DNA of 6,094 bases from Thiotrichaceae bacterium (GCA_027030285.1 JALVFC010000003.1:1-6094), one strand, 5' to 3'. Positions 1 through 6,094 are shown, counted from the first letter of the stretch. Notes: generated from the sequence alone by a model not told the origin. Numbers and translations are program-made.

Positions 1-330
1 GCTTATATCATGTGCCAGCATGGACAATGAATCAGCTTGAATATTGCTGTGTTTTAGTAACGCCTGGTCATTATGATGATAGCGAAGATCCAGTACCGTT
101 TTAATACCCAATGCCTGGAGACTGGGAACGCTGTTATTATCCGGTTGTGCAGATCGATATACTTTTCCGGGATCAACTTCATAGAGGTTTTGCAGATGTT
201 TGGAGGAAACTGCTTTTGCCCATCGCTCAGGTCTGGGGGATGGAGTGGGCAAGCTTGCACAGGCAGTAAGAATCAGACTAACGAGTACAAGGGCTAAAGT
301 GGAATGGAAATAGCGTATTTTCATGGTCAT
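1..330 (-). CDS. Lipoprotein, dual-specificity/tyrosine phosphatase-like (partial, N-terminus only)
   Basis: The reading frame is open from an ATG at 330 to the left edge, giving 110 residues with the C-terminus missing. Residues 3-24 form a lipoprotein signal peptide: a basic start (KIR), a hydrophobic core and a lipobox LTAC with Cys24. The next residue is Ala rather than Asp, which by the E. coli rule favours the outer membrane. After a Pro-rich linker come KVYRSAQP (56-63) and LGIKTVLDLR (74-83). These resemble the opening of bacterial dual-specificity or tyrosine phosphatases, where a 'YRSaQP' strand precedes a 'GIktVldLR' strand. The catalytic H-C-x5-R loop would lie beyond the window, so activity cannot be judged. 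The ATG at 330 overlaps the dgkA stop codon (TAATG). A second in-frame ATG at 324 would leave a 5-base gap and the same signal peptide; neither has a clear ribosome binding site. The substrate, protein or lipid phosphate, is unknown. Confidence 0.72.
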   Translation of the reverse strand, partial: MTMKIRYFHSTLALVLVSLILTACASLPTPSPRPERWAKAVSSKHLQNLYEVDPGKVYRSAQPDNNSVPSLQALGIKTVLDLRYHHNDQALLKHSNIQADSLSMLAHDIS

Positions 331-698
331 TATGAAAGCTTATCTGTAATCGCTAAAATGGCTATAATAACAGCCATTAAGCTAAGAATTAACACCATCC
401 CCGCCATAATATCTTTCACCATGCCAATATTGGGATGAATCTCGGGATGTAAGTGATCAATTAAAGCCTCAATTGCGGTATTGAGTGTTTCAGCAGCAAG
501 TATTAATCCTATACAGAGAATAATGAGTGCCCACCAGATGAGGCTGATGTGTAAAAAGGCAAAAACAGCTGTCGTTATCAGTCCCAGAATGATATGCGTT
601 CGAAAGCTGTTTTCTTCCTGCCAGCAGAAGTAAATACCTTTGCACGCATTAGTCAGGCGCCTGGAGAGAGTTTGGTTTTTAAATGTGGATTTGGTCAT
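330..698 (-). CDS. dgkA: Diacylglycerol kinase DgkA (undecaprenol kinase-like family)
   Basis: This 122-residue integral inner-membrane kinase has the usual length for the family. In E. coli the enzyme phosphorylates diacylglycerol to phosphatidate with ATP, and Gram-positive relatives phosphorylate undecaprenol. The pattern RLTNACKGI (14-22), ENSFRTH (29-35), AAETLNTAIEALID (68-81) and MVKDIMAG (93-100) is diagnostic. Glu29, Glu70, Asn73, Glu77, Lys95 and Asp96 match E. coli Glu28, Glu69, Asn72, Glu76, Lys94 and Asp95 with a constant offset of one, so an active enzyme is expected. Three hydrophobic helices lie near 36-52, 54-70 and 98-116. The start codon overlaps the stop of the upstream glycosyltransferase by four bases (ATGA), and its own stop overlaps the next start. 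Placement in a polysaccharide operon suggests recycling of lipid by-products, or phosphorylation of undecaprenol for the sugar carrier. The sequence alone does not choose between these substrates. Confidence 0.95.
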   Translation of the reverse strand: MTKSTFKNQTLSRRLTNACKGIYFCWQEENSFRTHIILGLITTAVFAFLHISLIWWALIILCIGLILAAETLNTAIEALIDHLHPEIHPNIGMVKDIMAGMVLILSLMAVIIAILAITDKLS

Positions 699-1873
699 AG
701 TTCATCGAGCAGTTTTGTCAAAGAAAACGTCTGGATGAGATTTTCATCTTCATCAAGCAGAGAGCTATTTTCTTTTTTCACAAAATGGATAAGCTGGTCA
801 GCAAGCTGGTTGTCTTCCCAGGAGTAACAGACCAGGGCACGGGTGTATTGTTGTAACAACCTATCCAGCTCACTGCCCCGATCCGTGATGGTAAATACTT
901 TGCCATGTGAAGCCAGTATATTCGGTAACTTTGAAGGAAATGCGCCATCGGAAGTTCCGGTTTGTTGTGGAATGACCTGTACGCTTGAGCGATTAAGTAG
1001 TTCCGGCAGTTGTGATTTATCAACAAAAGGGTGGAAGTGTAACTGTGGATGTGAGTAACGGGATTTTAACTGGTTGAATACAGCACCTTGTGAAAAAATA
1101 AAGGCATGAATCTCAGGAGCTTTTGTTATCACTGACAGAAAGAGTTCTGCCAGTTTATCAGGTGCCTGTTTTTCCCCTAATGCACCTGAGTAAACCAGTG
1201 AATATTGGTACTTGCCAAAGATATCATCAAGCTGATGACTCGCTTTTGTATCAGGTGGCAAGGTAATAAACGGATAGCAGATGGCTGATTCCGACGATAA
1301 TTTGCCATATAAACGCTGCGCTGTTTTTTGCATGTTTTCGGATAAAAAGATTAATTTGTCACAGGCTTGATAGGAGCGGCGCTCAATGGCATGAATCATT
1401 TTCATCACCAGTTTGCGCGGTAAAGATGCCCGGGAGTTTGCCATAACACCTTGAATATCATGGACGATACCTGTAATACGAGTGTTTTTTTGCGGTATAA
1501 GAAAAGCCAACAAACCCACCAGGTTGGGAGGAAAAATAAAAATAATCGAATCGTAGTGTTTACGCCTGAACCACACAGGAAGCAGGTGGCGCACTACGAA
1601 AAAAAAGAACCATACTTCAAGTACCAGACGACGTAACAGAGGACTGGCAGGGTAGCGTATGAAGCGTCCCCCTCTAATAATATTTATGCCACACATTGTC
1701 TTGTTCGAAACAGCAGGTTTCCATTGCGGGTAAATCGGGTGGGAACATAGCACATCAACCTGTCTGCCTTGCTGGACCAGCCCTTTAGCCAGATGCGTAT
1801 TATATTTTCCCGTAGAGACTGGTTCCGGGTAGAAAAAGGGGGAAATCAGTAATGTTGTTTTTTTGCGTGACAT
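695..1873 (-). CDS. GT4-type glycosyltransferase, WcaI-like
   Basis: A 392-residue GT-B fold glycosyltransferase, expected to transfer a sugar from a nucleotide donor to a lipid-linked repeat unit at the cytoplasmic face of the inner membrane. The N-terminal domain opens with LLISPFFYPEPVSTGKYNTH (8-27) and continues with a nearby HPIYPQW (45-51). This resembles the start of WcaI, the colanic acid transferase (YxPExTGIGKY, then PPYYPQW). The C-terminal domain has SLVYSGALGEKQ (225-236) and TSDGAFPSKLPNILASHGK (307-325). The 'PSK' loop stands where most GT4 enzymes have E-x7-E, as in WcaI-like proteins. A hydrophobic segment at 81-101 suggests membrane contact. The frame stays open upstream to 1978, but that start would run well into the FkbM gene. 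The ATG at 1873 puts the conserved first strand at residue 7 and leaves a 22-base gap. No good ribosome binding site is seen. The donor and acceptor cannot be read from the sequence. Confidence 0.9.
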   Translation of the reverse strand: MSRKKTTLLISPFFYPEPVSTGKYNTHLAKGLVQQGRQVDVLCSHPIYPQWKPAVSNKTMCGINIIRGGRFIRYPASPLLRRLVLEVWFFFFVVRHLLPVWFRRKHYDSIIFIFPPNLVGLLAFLIPQKNTRITGIVHDIQGVMANSRASLPRKLVMKMIHAIERRSYQACDKLIFLSENMQKTAQRLYGKLSSESAICYPFITLPPDTKASHQLDDIFGKYQYSLVYSGALGEKQAPDKLAELFLSVITKAPEIHAFIFSQGAVFNQLKSRYSHPQLHFHPFVDKSQLPELLNRSSVQVIPQQTGTSDGAFPSKLPNILASHGKVFTITDRGSELDRLLQQYTRALVCYSWEDNQLADQLIHFVKKENSSLLDEDENLIQTFSLTKLLDEL

Positions 1874-1895
1874 ATGAATGGCTGAATCTGGGCAT

Positions 1896-2612
1896 TTATC
1901 CGGGTTTGAACAGAAAATCAGCCTGTACCGCCTTGCCGGATTTGTCATACGACATATTGTAAGCCCCCTGCAAGACAAAACCCCGTTGCCGAAGCCAGTG
2001 AATCACTTCATCCGCCAGAGCCTGTCCCTCATACAAGGGCAAAAAAGAGCATTCACAGTAGATTGCATCACAACAATGCAGAAGTGATTCACAACCCTGC
2101 AATACCGCAAGTTCATATCCCTGCACATCAATTTTCAACAGACAGGGGCGGGTAATATCCTGCTCTCTGATCTGCTCATGCAAAGGTGTGATAGAGACTT
2201 CAGTTGTCGAGACTTCCTGGGTACCGGGAAAGATACGGCATTGCTCCTCACCAATCGGTAGCAGTGAGGATGAATCATCTCGTGCCGAGATATGCAGGGT
2301 CTGGCGGGTAGCCTTAGTACCAATGGCGGTTGAGAAAAGGTGTACCTTTGGATCATTGGCAAAGACGCGCTGAAAAACAGGTGCCAATTGCGTCAGTGGT
2401 TCAAACGAAAAAATGCGAGAATCAGGGAAAAGGGCACGGGCAATCAGAGCAAACTGTCCACGATTTGCCCCAATATCAATCACTGTCCGGCAATCCAGAT
2501 CAGCCAACGCATGGCAATGCTCAACGGAAGCAGCCACGCCCTGCAATAGCATAGCCTTGCGCACAGCCGGAATACGTAACACCTTGAATGCTTTGCGGAG
2601 CTTGCCAAACAT
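1896..2612 (-). CDS. FkbM-family SAM-dependent methyltransferase
   Basis: A 238-residue class I methyltransferase of the FkbM family, whose members often O-methylate sugars or polyketides. The SAM-binding motif VIDIGANRGQFAL (44-56) is followed by FSFEP (68-72), whose Glu71 should bind the ribose of SAM. The family signature LLKIDVQGYELAVLQG (158-173) comes next, then a short C-terminal part with WLRQRGF (206-212). Length and motif order are complete. The frame could start at a GTG at 2624, overlapping the upstream gene by ten bases. The ATG at 2612 is preferred because GGAAG lies five bases before it, and MFGKLRKAFK is a natural start. The gap to the upstream glycosyltransferase stop is then two bases. 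In this cluster it most likely methylates a sugar of the repeat unit or the chain end. Which hydroxyl is modified is not visible, and other FkbM acceptors are possible. Confidence 0.93.
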   Translation of the reverse strand: MFGKLRKAFKVLRIPAVRKAMLLQGVAASVEHCHALADLDCRTVIDIGANRGQFALIARALFPDSRIFSFEPLTQLAPVFQRVFANDPKVHLFSTAIGTKATRQTLHISARDDSSSLLPIGEEQCRIFPGTQEVSTTEVSITPLHEQIREQDITRPCLLKIDVQGYELAVLQGCESLLHCCDAIYCECSFLPLYEGQALADEVIHWLRQRGFVLQGAYNMSYDKSGKAVQADFLFKPG

Positions 2613-2614
2613 AC

Positions 2615-3721
2615 TTACTTCCACTCATCTTGAGTTATCATTGTACGCTTTAAAGCTTCCCAGGTGATTGTGTTTTCCTGTCTGATGGTTGTGATTTGCT
2701 GCCGGGCATCTTCACAAGCCCGTTGAAAATCATCAGGTGAAGTAAGCCATTGGCGAATCTTGTTCAGTGCAGGTGTAATAAAATCAGCTTCAGGATCAAT
2801 GACAAGACCAGCACCGCCGGACAAGCGATCCGCAATACAACCACGCCCATAAGTAATGACAGGGATGCCGTTTTCCATAGCTTCGTAAAGTATCAGCGGT
2901 TCAGCTTCGTTCTTATAATTTGTGGGGAAAATCAGTACGTCAATCTGTGCAAAAAAACGTGCTTTATCGTCACCATACTGCGGGCCGATGGCACGTACTG
3001 AAGATAAGGAGTGGATATGGTTTTCTACCTGTAAGCGAATAGGGTCACTTTCATAAGGACCAGCAATGAGGGCAGACACAGGCAGATCTTCCTGCTCGCA
3101 GGCTTGTGCGATATCCAGAAATGTCAAAATGCCTTTCTCTGCGGAAATATTGCTGATAAAACCAATGGTTTTAAGTTGTTTGTGCGGTAACGCTGAGGGT
3201 AAAGATTGAGCGTTGATAAAAACAGTATTGGAAAGTACCACCACCCGTTGAACGGCAGAATAATAATTCTGAAGCGTTGTCGCCATGCCTGGGCAAAGCG
3301 CAATATGTAAACACTGTCTACCTGCAAGACGGGTTACCAGCCAGGTCAGCCTTGAGGGTTGGGTGAGGTAGGCAAAGCTGTGATGGTGTATAATAATACG
3401 CATCCTGCGAGCACGAGCAAAAAGTAGAAACAAACACTCATAAAACTGCCCCCAACCACCAGACAGGCTCATATACAGGGTCGAATGTGTCAGGGCGGGG
3501 CGGAAGCCCATCAGTAACAGAGCCTTGAGCATTACAGGAAAGCGCAACAGCCGAAACAGAAGACTGCGATTAAGTCCTTTTGCAGACGTATTAATGACGA
3601 TGATATCAGCGTGATCATCAAGCAAAGCATCTTGAACAGCAGCATTCACTGCTGATAAGCCAAAGATAGGAGGCGGGAGGGCGCCGAGTAGAGTGAGTTT
3701 GTTGCTTTGTTTATGGGACAC
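2615..3721 (-). CDS. GT4-family glycosyltransferase (GTG start)
   Basis: A 368-residue GT-B fold retaining glycosyltransferase. The N-terminal domain begins LTLLGALPPPIFGLSAVNAA (9-28), the Gly- and Pro-rich acceptor-side loop usual in GT4 enzymes. The C-terminal donor domain has TIGFISNISAEKGILTFLDI (185-204), with the 'SxxKG' loop, then ALIAGPY (217-223) and VLIFPTNYKNEAEPLILYEA (262-281). Glu272 and Glu280 form the E-x7-E motif that contacts the nucleotide sugar. GIPVITYGRG (285-294) follows, as in the family. The start is GTG at 3721; no other start keeps the first strand, and the polymerase stop is only three bases away. A ribosome binding site is hardly visible, so translation may depend on coupling. 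The protein should act at the inner face of the cytoplasmic membrane, adding one sugar of the repeat unit. Donor and linkage are not predictable here. Confidence 0.93.
   Translation of the reverse strand: MSHKQSNKLTLLGALPPPIFGLSAVNAAVQDALLDDHADIIVINTSAKGLNRSLLFRLLRFPVMLKALLLMGFRPALTHSTLYMSLSGGWGQFYECLFLLFARARRMRIIIHHHSFAYLTQPSRLTWLVTRLAGRQCLHIALCPGMATTLQNYYSAVQRVVVLSNTVFINAQSLPSALPHKQLKTIGFISNISAEKGILTFLDIAQACEQEDLPVSALIAGPYESDPIRLQVENHIHSLSSVRAIGPQYGDDKARFFAQIDVLIFPTNYKNEAEPLILYEAMENGIPVITYGRGCIADRLSGGAGLVIDPEADFITPALNKIRQWLTSPDDFQRACEDARQQITTIRQENTITWEALKRTMITQDEWK
2618..2622 (-). promoter_or_regulatory. Ribosome binding site of the FkbM methyltransferase
   Basis: On the coding strand GGAAG is followed by TAAGT and then the ATG at 2612, a five-base spacer. 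The site lies within the last Trp and Lys codons of the upstream glycosyltransferase, directly before its TAA stop. Ribosomes finishing that gene would therefore uncover and reuse it. It is the best Shine-Dalgarno match among the junctions of this window, and it decides the ATG start against the GTG at 2624. Confidence 0.6.
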
Positions 3722-3724
3722 AGG

Positions 3725-5173
3725 TTAATGACTTTTCACTAATCGAAAACGCTCTATCATAAGTAAAATAAATATAGGAACGACCATAAATAAAATCCGG
3801 CTCAGCGTATCCGGGAGCGTGCCACGCATCAAAATAATCACAAATGGCAAGCTCATACTATAAAGCAAAAGAGCTGTATAATTTCTCTGATTAGCAAGAA
3901 ACCAGTGCCACATCATCGACAGAATGACACCGATAAAGAACATCCCAATAGCAACCCCGATAAAGCCACTATCTGCATAAAAAGGTCCTAAAATAGACAA
4001 AGCCGATGATGCCCTGGAGTGCTCATAGTGTTCCGGCCACAGGGCGACAATAACTGAATCATTTGTCTCCAGTGGTTTTTCACCATTGGGCCACATGCTT
4101 CTTGGGATGATGCGTATGAAAATATCCGCAATACTGCCCAGTGGCTTATAAGGCAGGCTTTCAGGAACCACCAAAAGCTCATTACACAAGGCATCAAACA
4201 TTTCGTTATCATATCCTGTAATAATATCACCAAGCTGTTTAAATGGAGAGGCTAGTGCGCTTGTCAGTGTCGGTGTATCTTTCTGGTCATAACTGACAAC
4301 ACCCACATTACGTACCTCGCGTAACCAGCCAGCAAGACTGATAAGAATGAGGAAGGTGATAGATAAGACGAAGCCGGATGGACGTTTTTGGTGAAACAAG
4401 TACCAGAAAGTTGGTAATGCAATAGTCAATGGTAATAGTTGAGAACGAGTGCCTCTTGAACCATAAAAAATGGCAAGTGCACCAAAAACGATGACGAAAA
4501 TAAATAAAAAAAAGCGTTGTTTTAATAGAATAAACAGAGCAAAAAAGATAAGTGCTGAAGCAGACCACATTAATAAACCATTGTAATAGTAGCCTGATGA
4601 CGCAAGAAAAATACCGTTATCTTCAGCCTGCCTGCCTTTCATTAAAAAAAGGAGCAAATCTAATCCGCCACCTTTTGCCAGAAACAGGGAAAACAGAAAA
4701 CCTCCGAGAAACAGGAAGAAAAAACCGGCAATTCTAACCTGATCAACCCTGAACTTTTCAGGCTGGGGGAGGTATTGTGACCAGAGACTTCCTGGACCAA
4801 GGAAATAGCCTACTTCAAAAGCTGCGATGCCTACGAAAACCAGCATTAGAGCTTCATTAAAGGTTGGCAGGATATCATAGCCAAGATGTATGGTTTCTCC
4901 AGTTAAAAGGTCGGCAACAGGGCGTGCAAGGAACATAACACCAAGTGCAACGTTGGCAATAAACAGGGGCTCAAAGATGTCAAAGGTTTCCCTGATAAGC
5001 TTTGTGCCAATCGGGAGGATAATTGCCAGTGCGATCAGTATAAGAAAAACAATCTTCGTTATGTCTTGAGTTGCAGCAAAGATGAGAAAGATAACGACCC
5101 CTAGAGTTGCCAGCAGGATAATTAGCCGAAAATAAGTTTGGTCGCTAAGGTGAAAACTGTTTTTGTTTGTCAT
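3725..5173 (-). CDS. Wzy-like O-antigen/oligosaccharide repeat-unit polymerase
   Basis: A 482-residue polytopic inner-membrane protein with about twelve hydrophobic helices, near 16-34, 38-58, 67-85, 106-126, 146-166, 196-216, 219-238, 245-260, 267-284, 393-423, 430-449 and 457-475. Between the ninth and the later helices is a hydrophilic loop of about 105 residues (285-390), the large periplasmic loop expected of Wzy polymerases. It contains IPRSMWP (356-362), and an Arg-rich GSRGTRSQ (238-245) lies before it. Both resemble the O-antigen polymerase families. GPFYADSGFIGVAIG (396-410) matches the usual Gly-rich start of the helix after the loop. Wzy enzymes join flipped lipid-linked repeat units into long chains at the periplasmic face. 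Families of this kind are poorly conserved, so an O-antigen ligase or other polysaccharide membrane protein cannot be excluded. The frame is open to 5236, but the ATG at 5173 is chosen because it leaves a seven-base gap instead of an overlap of more than 50 bases. Confidence 0.8.
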   Translation of the reverse strand: MTNKNSFHLSDQTYFRLIILLATLGVVIFLIFAATQDITKIVFLILIALAIILPIGTKLIRETFDIFEPLFIANVALGVMFLARPVADLLTGETIHLGYDILPTFNEALMLVFVGIAAFEVGYFLGPGSLWSQYLPQPEKFRVDQVRIAGFFFLFLGGFLFSLFLAKGGGLDLLLFLMKGRQAEDNGIFLASSGYYYNGLLMWSASALIFFALFILLKQRFFLFIFVIVFGALAIFYGSRGTRSQLLPLTIALPTFWYLFHQKRPSGFVLSITFLILISLAGWLREVRNVGVVSYDQKDTPTLTSALASPFKQLGDIITGYDNEMFDALCNELLVVPESLPYKPLGSIADIFIRIIPRSMWPNGEKPLETNDSVIVALWPEHYEHSRASSALSILGPFYADSGFIGVAIGMFFIGVILSMMWHWFLANQRNYTALLLYSMSLPFVIILMRGTLPDTLSRILFMVVPIFILLMIERFRLVKSH

Positions 5174-5180
5174 AAATTTT

Positions 5181-5855
5181 TTATTTGGGCACTTGAACCA
5201 ATAAACCCTGTTGAACAAATAATTGGGTGGGAGCAAAGTCGGTTATTTCAAATAATTTGGCTTTTCGCTGTTGGGAGAAAGATCGTAGTAGTGACTCAGC
5301 TTTTCTCATATCTCCCCCATTTCCAGCTGAATCTTTATCTGAGTTATCCAGATATATTATTCCGCCAGGACGAACGAGTTTAAATACATTTTCGATGCAC
5401 ATGCTACGATACTTTCCATCGATCATAATTAAGTCAAAGCCTTCAGTATCACTATTGCAGAACGTACAATATTCATAATGATCATGCGTATACATATAAG
5501 TAATGTTATTAAGTTTTTTTTCTTTAATTATGTGATTGATTTTATCAAACCATAGCTTGTTATCTTCTACAGAATAAACTCTGCCAGCATGCATAGCGTA
5601 CCAGAGTGTTGACATTCCAGAGCCAAATTCCAGTACTCTGCTTTGTGGGTTAAGGTGCTTAGAGAGGATTTTTATGGATGTATAGGCTATCCACGGTTGA
5701 GTTGGCCGGTAATCGAAAATAAGTCGTATGAGGCCTGTGCTGATTGCCAGTGGAGAGTGCAATAGAAAGTTTTTCAAAGAAACCAGGTTTCCCTTTTCAT
5801 CATGCAAGCGGGTCTTTCTAAAATCACTACCACTTATCAAATGTTTAATTAACAT
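5181..5855 (-). CDS. Class I SAM-dependent methyltransferase
   Basis: A 224-residue protein with a full Rossmann-type methyltransferase core. PWIAYTSIKIL (54-64) leads into VLEFGSGMSTLWYA (74-87), the glycine-rich SAM loop in the 'GSGxST' form. VYSVEDN (93-99) follows, with Glu97 ending strand 2, then FDLIMIDGKYR (140-150) and VRPGGIIYLDNSD (161-173). This arrangement is typical of small methyltransferases found in polysaccharide and glycan gene clusters. The start ATG at 5855 shares one base with the stop of the upstream glycosyltransferase (TAATG). A GGA eleven bases upstream is a weak ribosome binding site, so coupled translation is likely. The gene is AT-rich compared with those further downstream, especially at 5461-5580. 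A CTFC pair at 130-133 is unusual but isolated. The acceptor, probably a sugar hydroxyl or amino group, is unknown. Confidence 0.85.
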   Translation of the reverse strand: MLIKHLISGSDFRKTRLHDEKGNLVSLKNFLLHSPLAISTGLIRLIFDYRPTQPWIAYTSIKILSKHLNPQSRVLEFGSGMSTLWYAMHAGRVYSVEDNKLWFDKINHIIKEKKLNNITYMYTHDHYEYCTFCNSDTEGFDLIMIDGKYRSMCIENVFKLVRPGGIIYLDNSDKDSAGNGGDMRKAESLLRSFSQQRKAKLFEITDFAPTQLFVQQGLLVQVPK

Positions 5856-6094
5856 TATGAGTTTATTCCATATGACATGTTATTAACAATTTCTTTGAAA
5901 TCTTCAGCCCATTTATCAGGTGTATGTCCATGAATTATTCTTGCTGACATATTTCCCATCCGCTTGCATAAGCCGTGTGAGTTAGCAAGATATAACATTT
6001 TCACTGCCAGAGCATTACTATCTTGTGGTGGCACAATATATCCATTTATCCCCTCTTTGACACGATCACGTATTTCTCCCGCGGAACTTGTACT
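5855..6094 (-). CDS. GT4-family glycosyltransferase (partial, C-terminus only)
   Basis: The frame is open from the right edge and ends with TAA at 5855, giving the last 79 residues of a glycosyltransferase. SAGEIRDRVKEGINGYIVPP (4-23), followed by Gln-Asp and then ALAVKM (28-33), is the classical end of the donor domain of GT4 enzymes: 'G.xExVxxGxNGxLVPPxDxxALA'. The short helical tail with DKWAEDFKEIV (60-70) is also normal. The E-x7-E motif and the whole N-terminal domain are outside the window, so the donor and linkage cannot be guessed. The stop codon overlaps the ATG of the methyltransferase by one base, which puts this gene in the same operon. Its remaining bases are AT-rich, like the methyltransferase that follows. 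Confidence 0.87.
   Translation of the reverse strand, partial: STSSAGEIRDRVKEGINGYIVPPQDSNALAVKMLYLANSHGLCKRMGNMSARIIHGHTPDKWAEDFKEIVNNMSYGINS

Noticed and set aside
54..260. Minus-strand frame of 68 codons in another phase
   Set aside because: It overlaps the lipoprotein gene out of frame, and its product shows no family features.
73..297. Plus-strand frame of 74 codons opposite the lipoprotein gene
   Set aside because: The minus strand here encodes a signal peptide, lipobox and phosphatase-like motifs; the plus-strand product shows no recognisable motif.
1874..1978. Upstream extension of the WcaI-like transferase by 35 residues
   Set aside because: It would overlap the FkbM gene, and the added residues (Cys- and Arg-rich) do not fit the start of a GT-B domain.
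2188..2667. Several overlapping plus-strand frames of 61-84 codons opposite the FkbM gene
   Set aside because: They are shadows of a well-supported methyltransferase; none has a ribosome binding site or a recognisable domain.
5174..5236. Upstream extension of the polymerase by 21 residues
   Set aside because: It overlaps the methyltransferase by 56 bases, and the ATG at 5173 gives the usual short cytoplasmic N-terminus before helix 1.
5457..5466. CTFC pair in the right-hand methyltransferase as a metal site
   Set aside because: A single Cys pair with no second ligand pair nearby is too little to call a zinc or iron-sulfur site.
1..6094. Search by eye for promoters, terminators, tRNAs, CRISPR repeats and insertion sequence ends
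   Set aside because: Gaps between genes are at most 22 bases, and no hairpin followed by a T-run, repeat array or transposase fragment was seen; short imperfect palindromes inside genes were not counted.

Overview
The window is a tightly packed block of eight genes, all on the minus strand and therefore transcribed from right to left. It looks like the inside of a surface-polysaccharide (O-antigen, capsule or exopolysaccharide) biosynthesis operon of a Gram-negative bacterium. The Gram-negative assignment rests on a lipoprotein-type phosphatase, a DgkA of the Escherichia coli type with all key residues, and a Wzy-like polymerase. A gammaproteobacterium is plausible, but no gene here fixes the genus.

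In transcription order: (1) the C-terminal 79 residues of a GT4 glycosyltransferase, cut by the right edge; (2) a class I SAM-dependent methyltransferase; (3) a 12-helix Wzy-like repeat-unit polymerase; (4) a GT4 glycosyltransferase with a clear E-x7-E motif, starting with GTG; (5) an FkbM-family methyltransferase; (6) a second complete glycosyltransferase resembling WcaI of the colanic acid pathway; (7) the small membrane kinase DgkA; (8) the N-terminal 110 residues of a lipoprotein of the dual-specificity phosphatase type, cut by the left edge. Gaps are 22 bases or less. Three junctions overlap (TAATG, ATGA, TAATG), so the block is probably one transcript. I see no promoter, terminator, RNA gene, mobile element or CRISPR array, and no gene-free stretch worth describing.

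How the genes could work together (inference): the glycosyltransferases build a repeat unit on undecaprenyl phosphate at the inner face of the inner membrane, and the two methyltransferases may modify its sugars. A flippase, not in this window, would export the unit for polymerisation by the Wzy-like protein. DgkA and the exported phosphatase, at the downstream end, would handle lipid or phosphate side reactions, such as recycling diacylglycerol or polyprenol, rather than sugar assembly itself.

Base composition changes along the operon. The methyltransferase at the right is AT-rich, with one 120-base stretch near 23% GC, while the genes from about 1.9 to 3.7 kb are near 50% GC. This is the mosaic pattern often seen in exchanged polysaccharide loci. 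The least ordinary feature is the translationally coupled DgkA plus phosphatase-lipoprotein pair attached to the end of the sugar operon.
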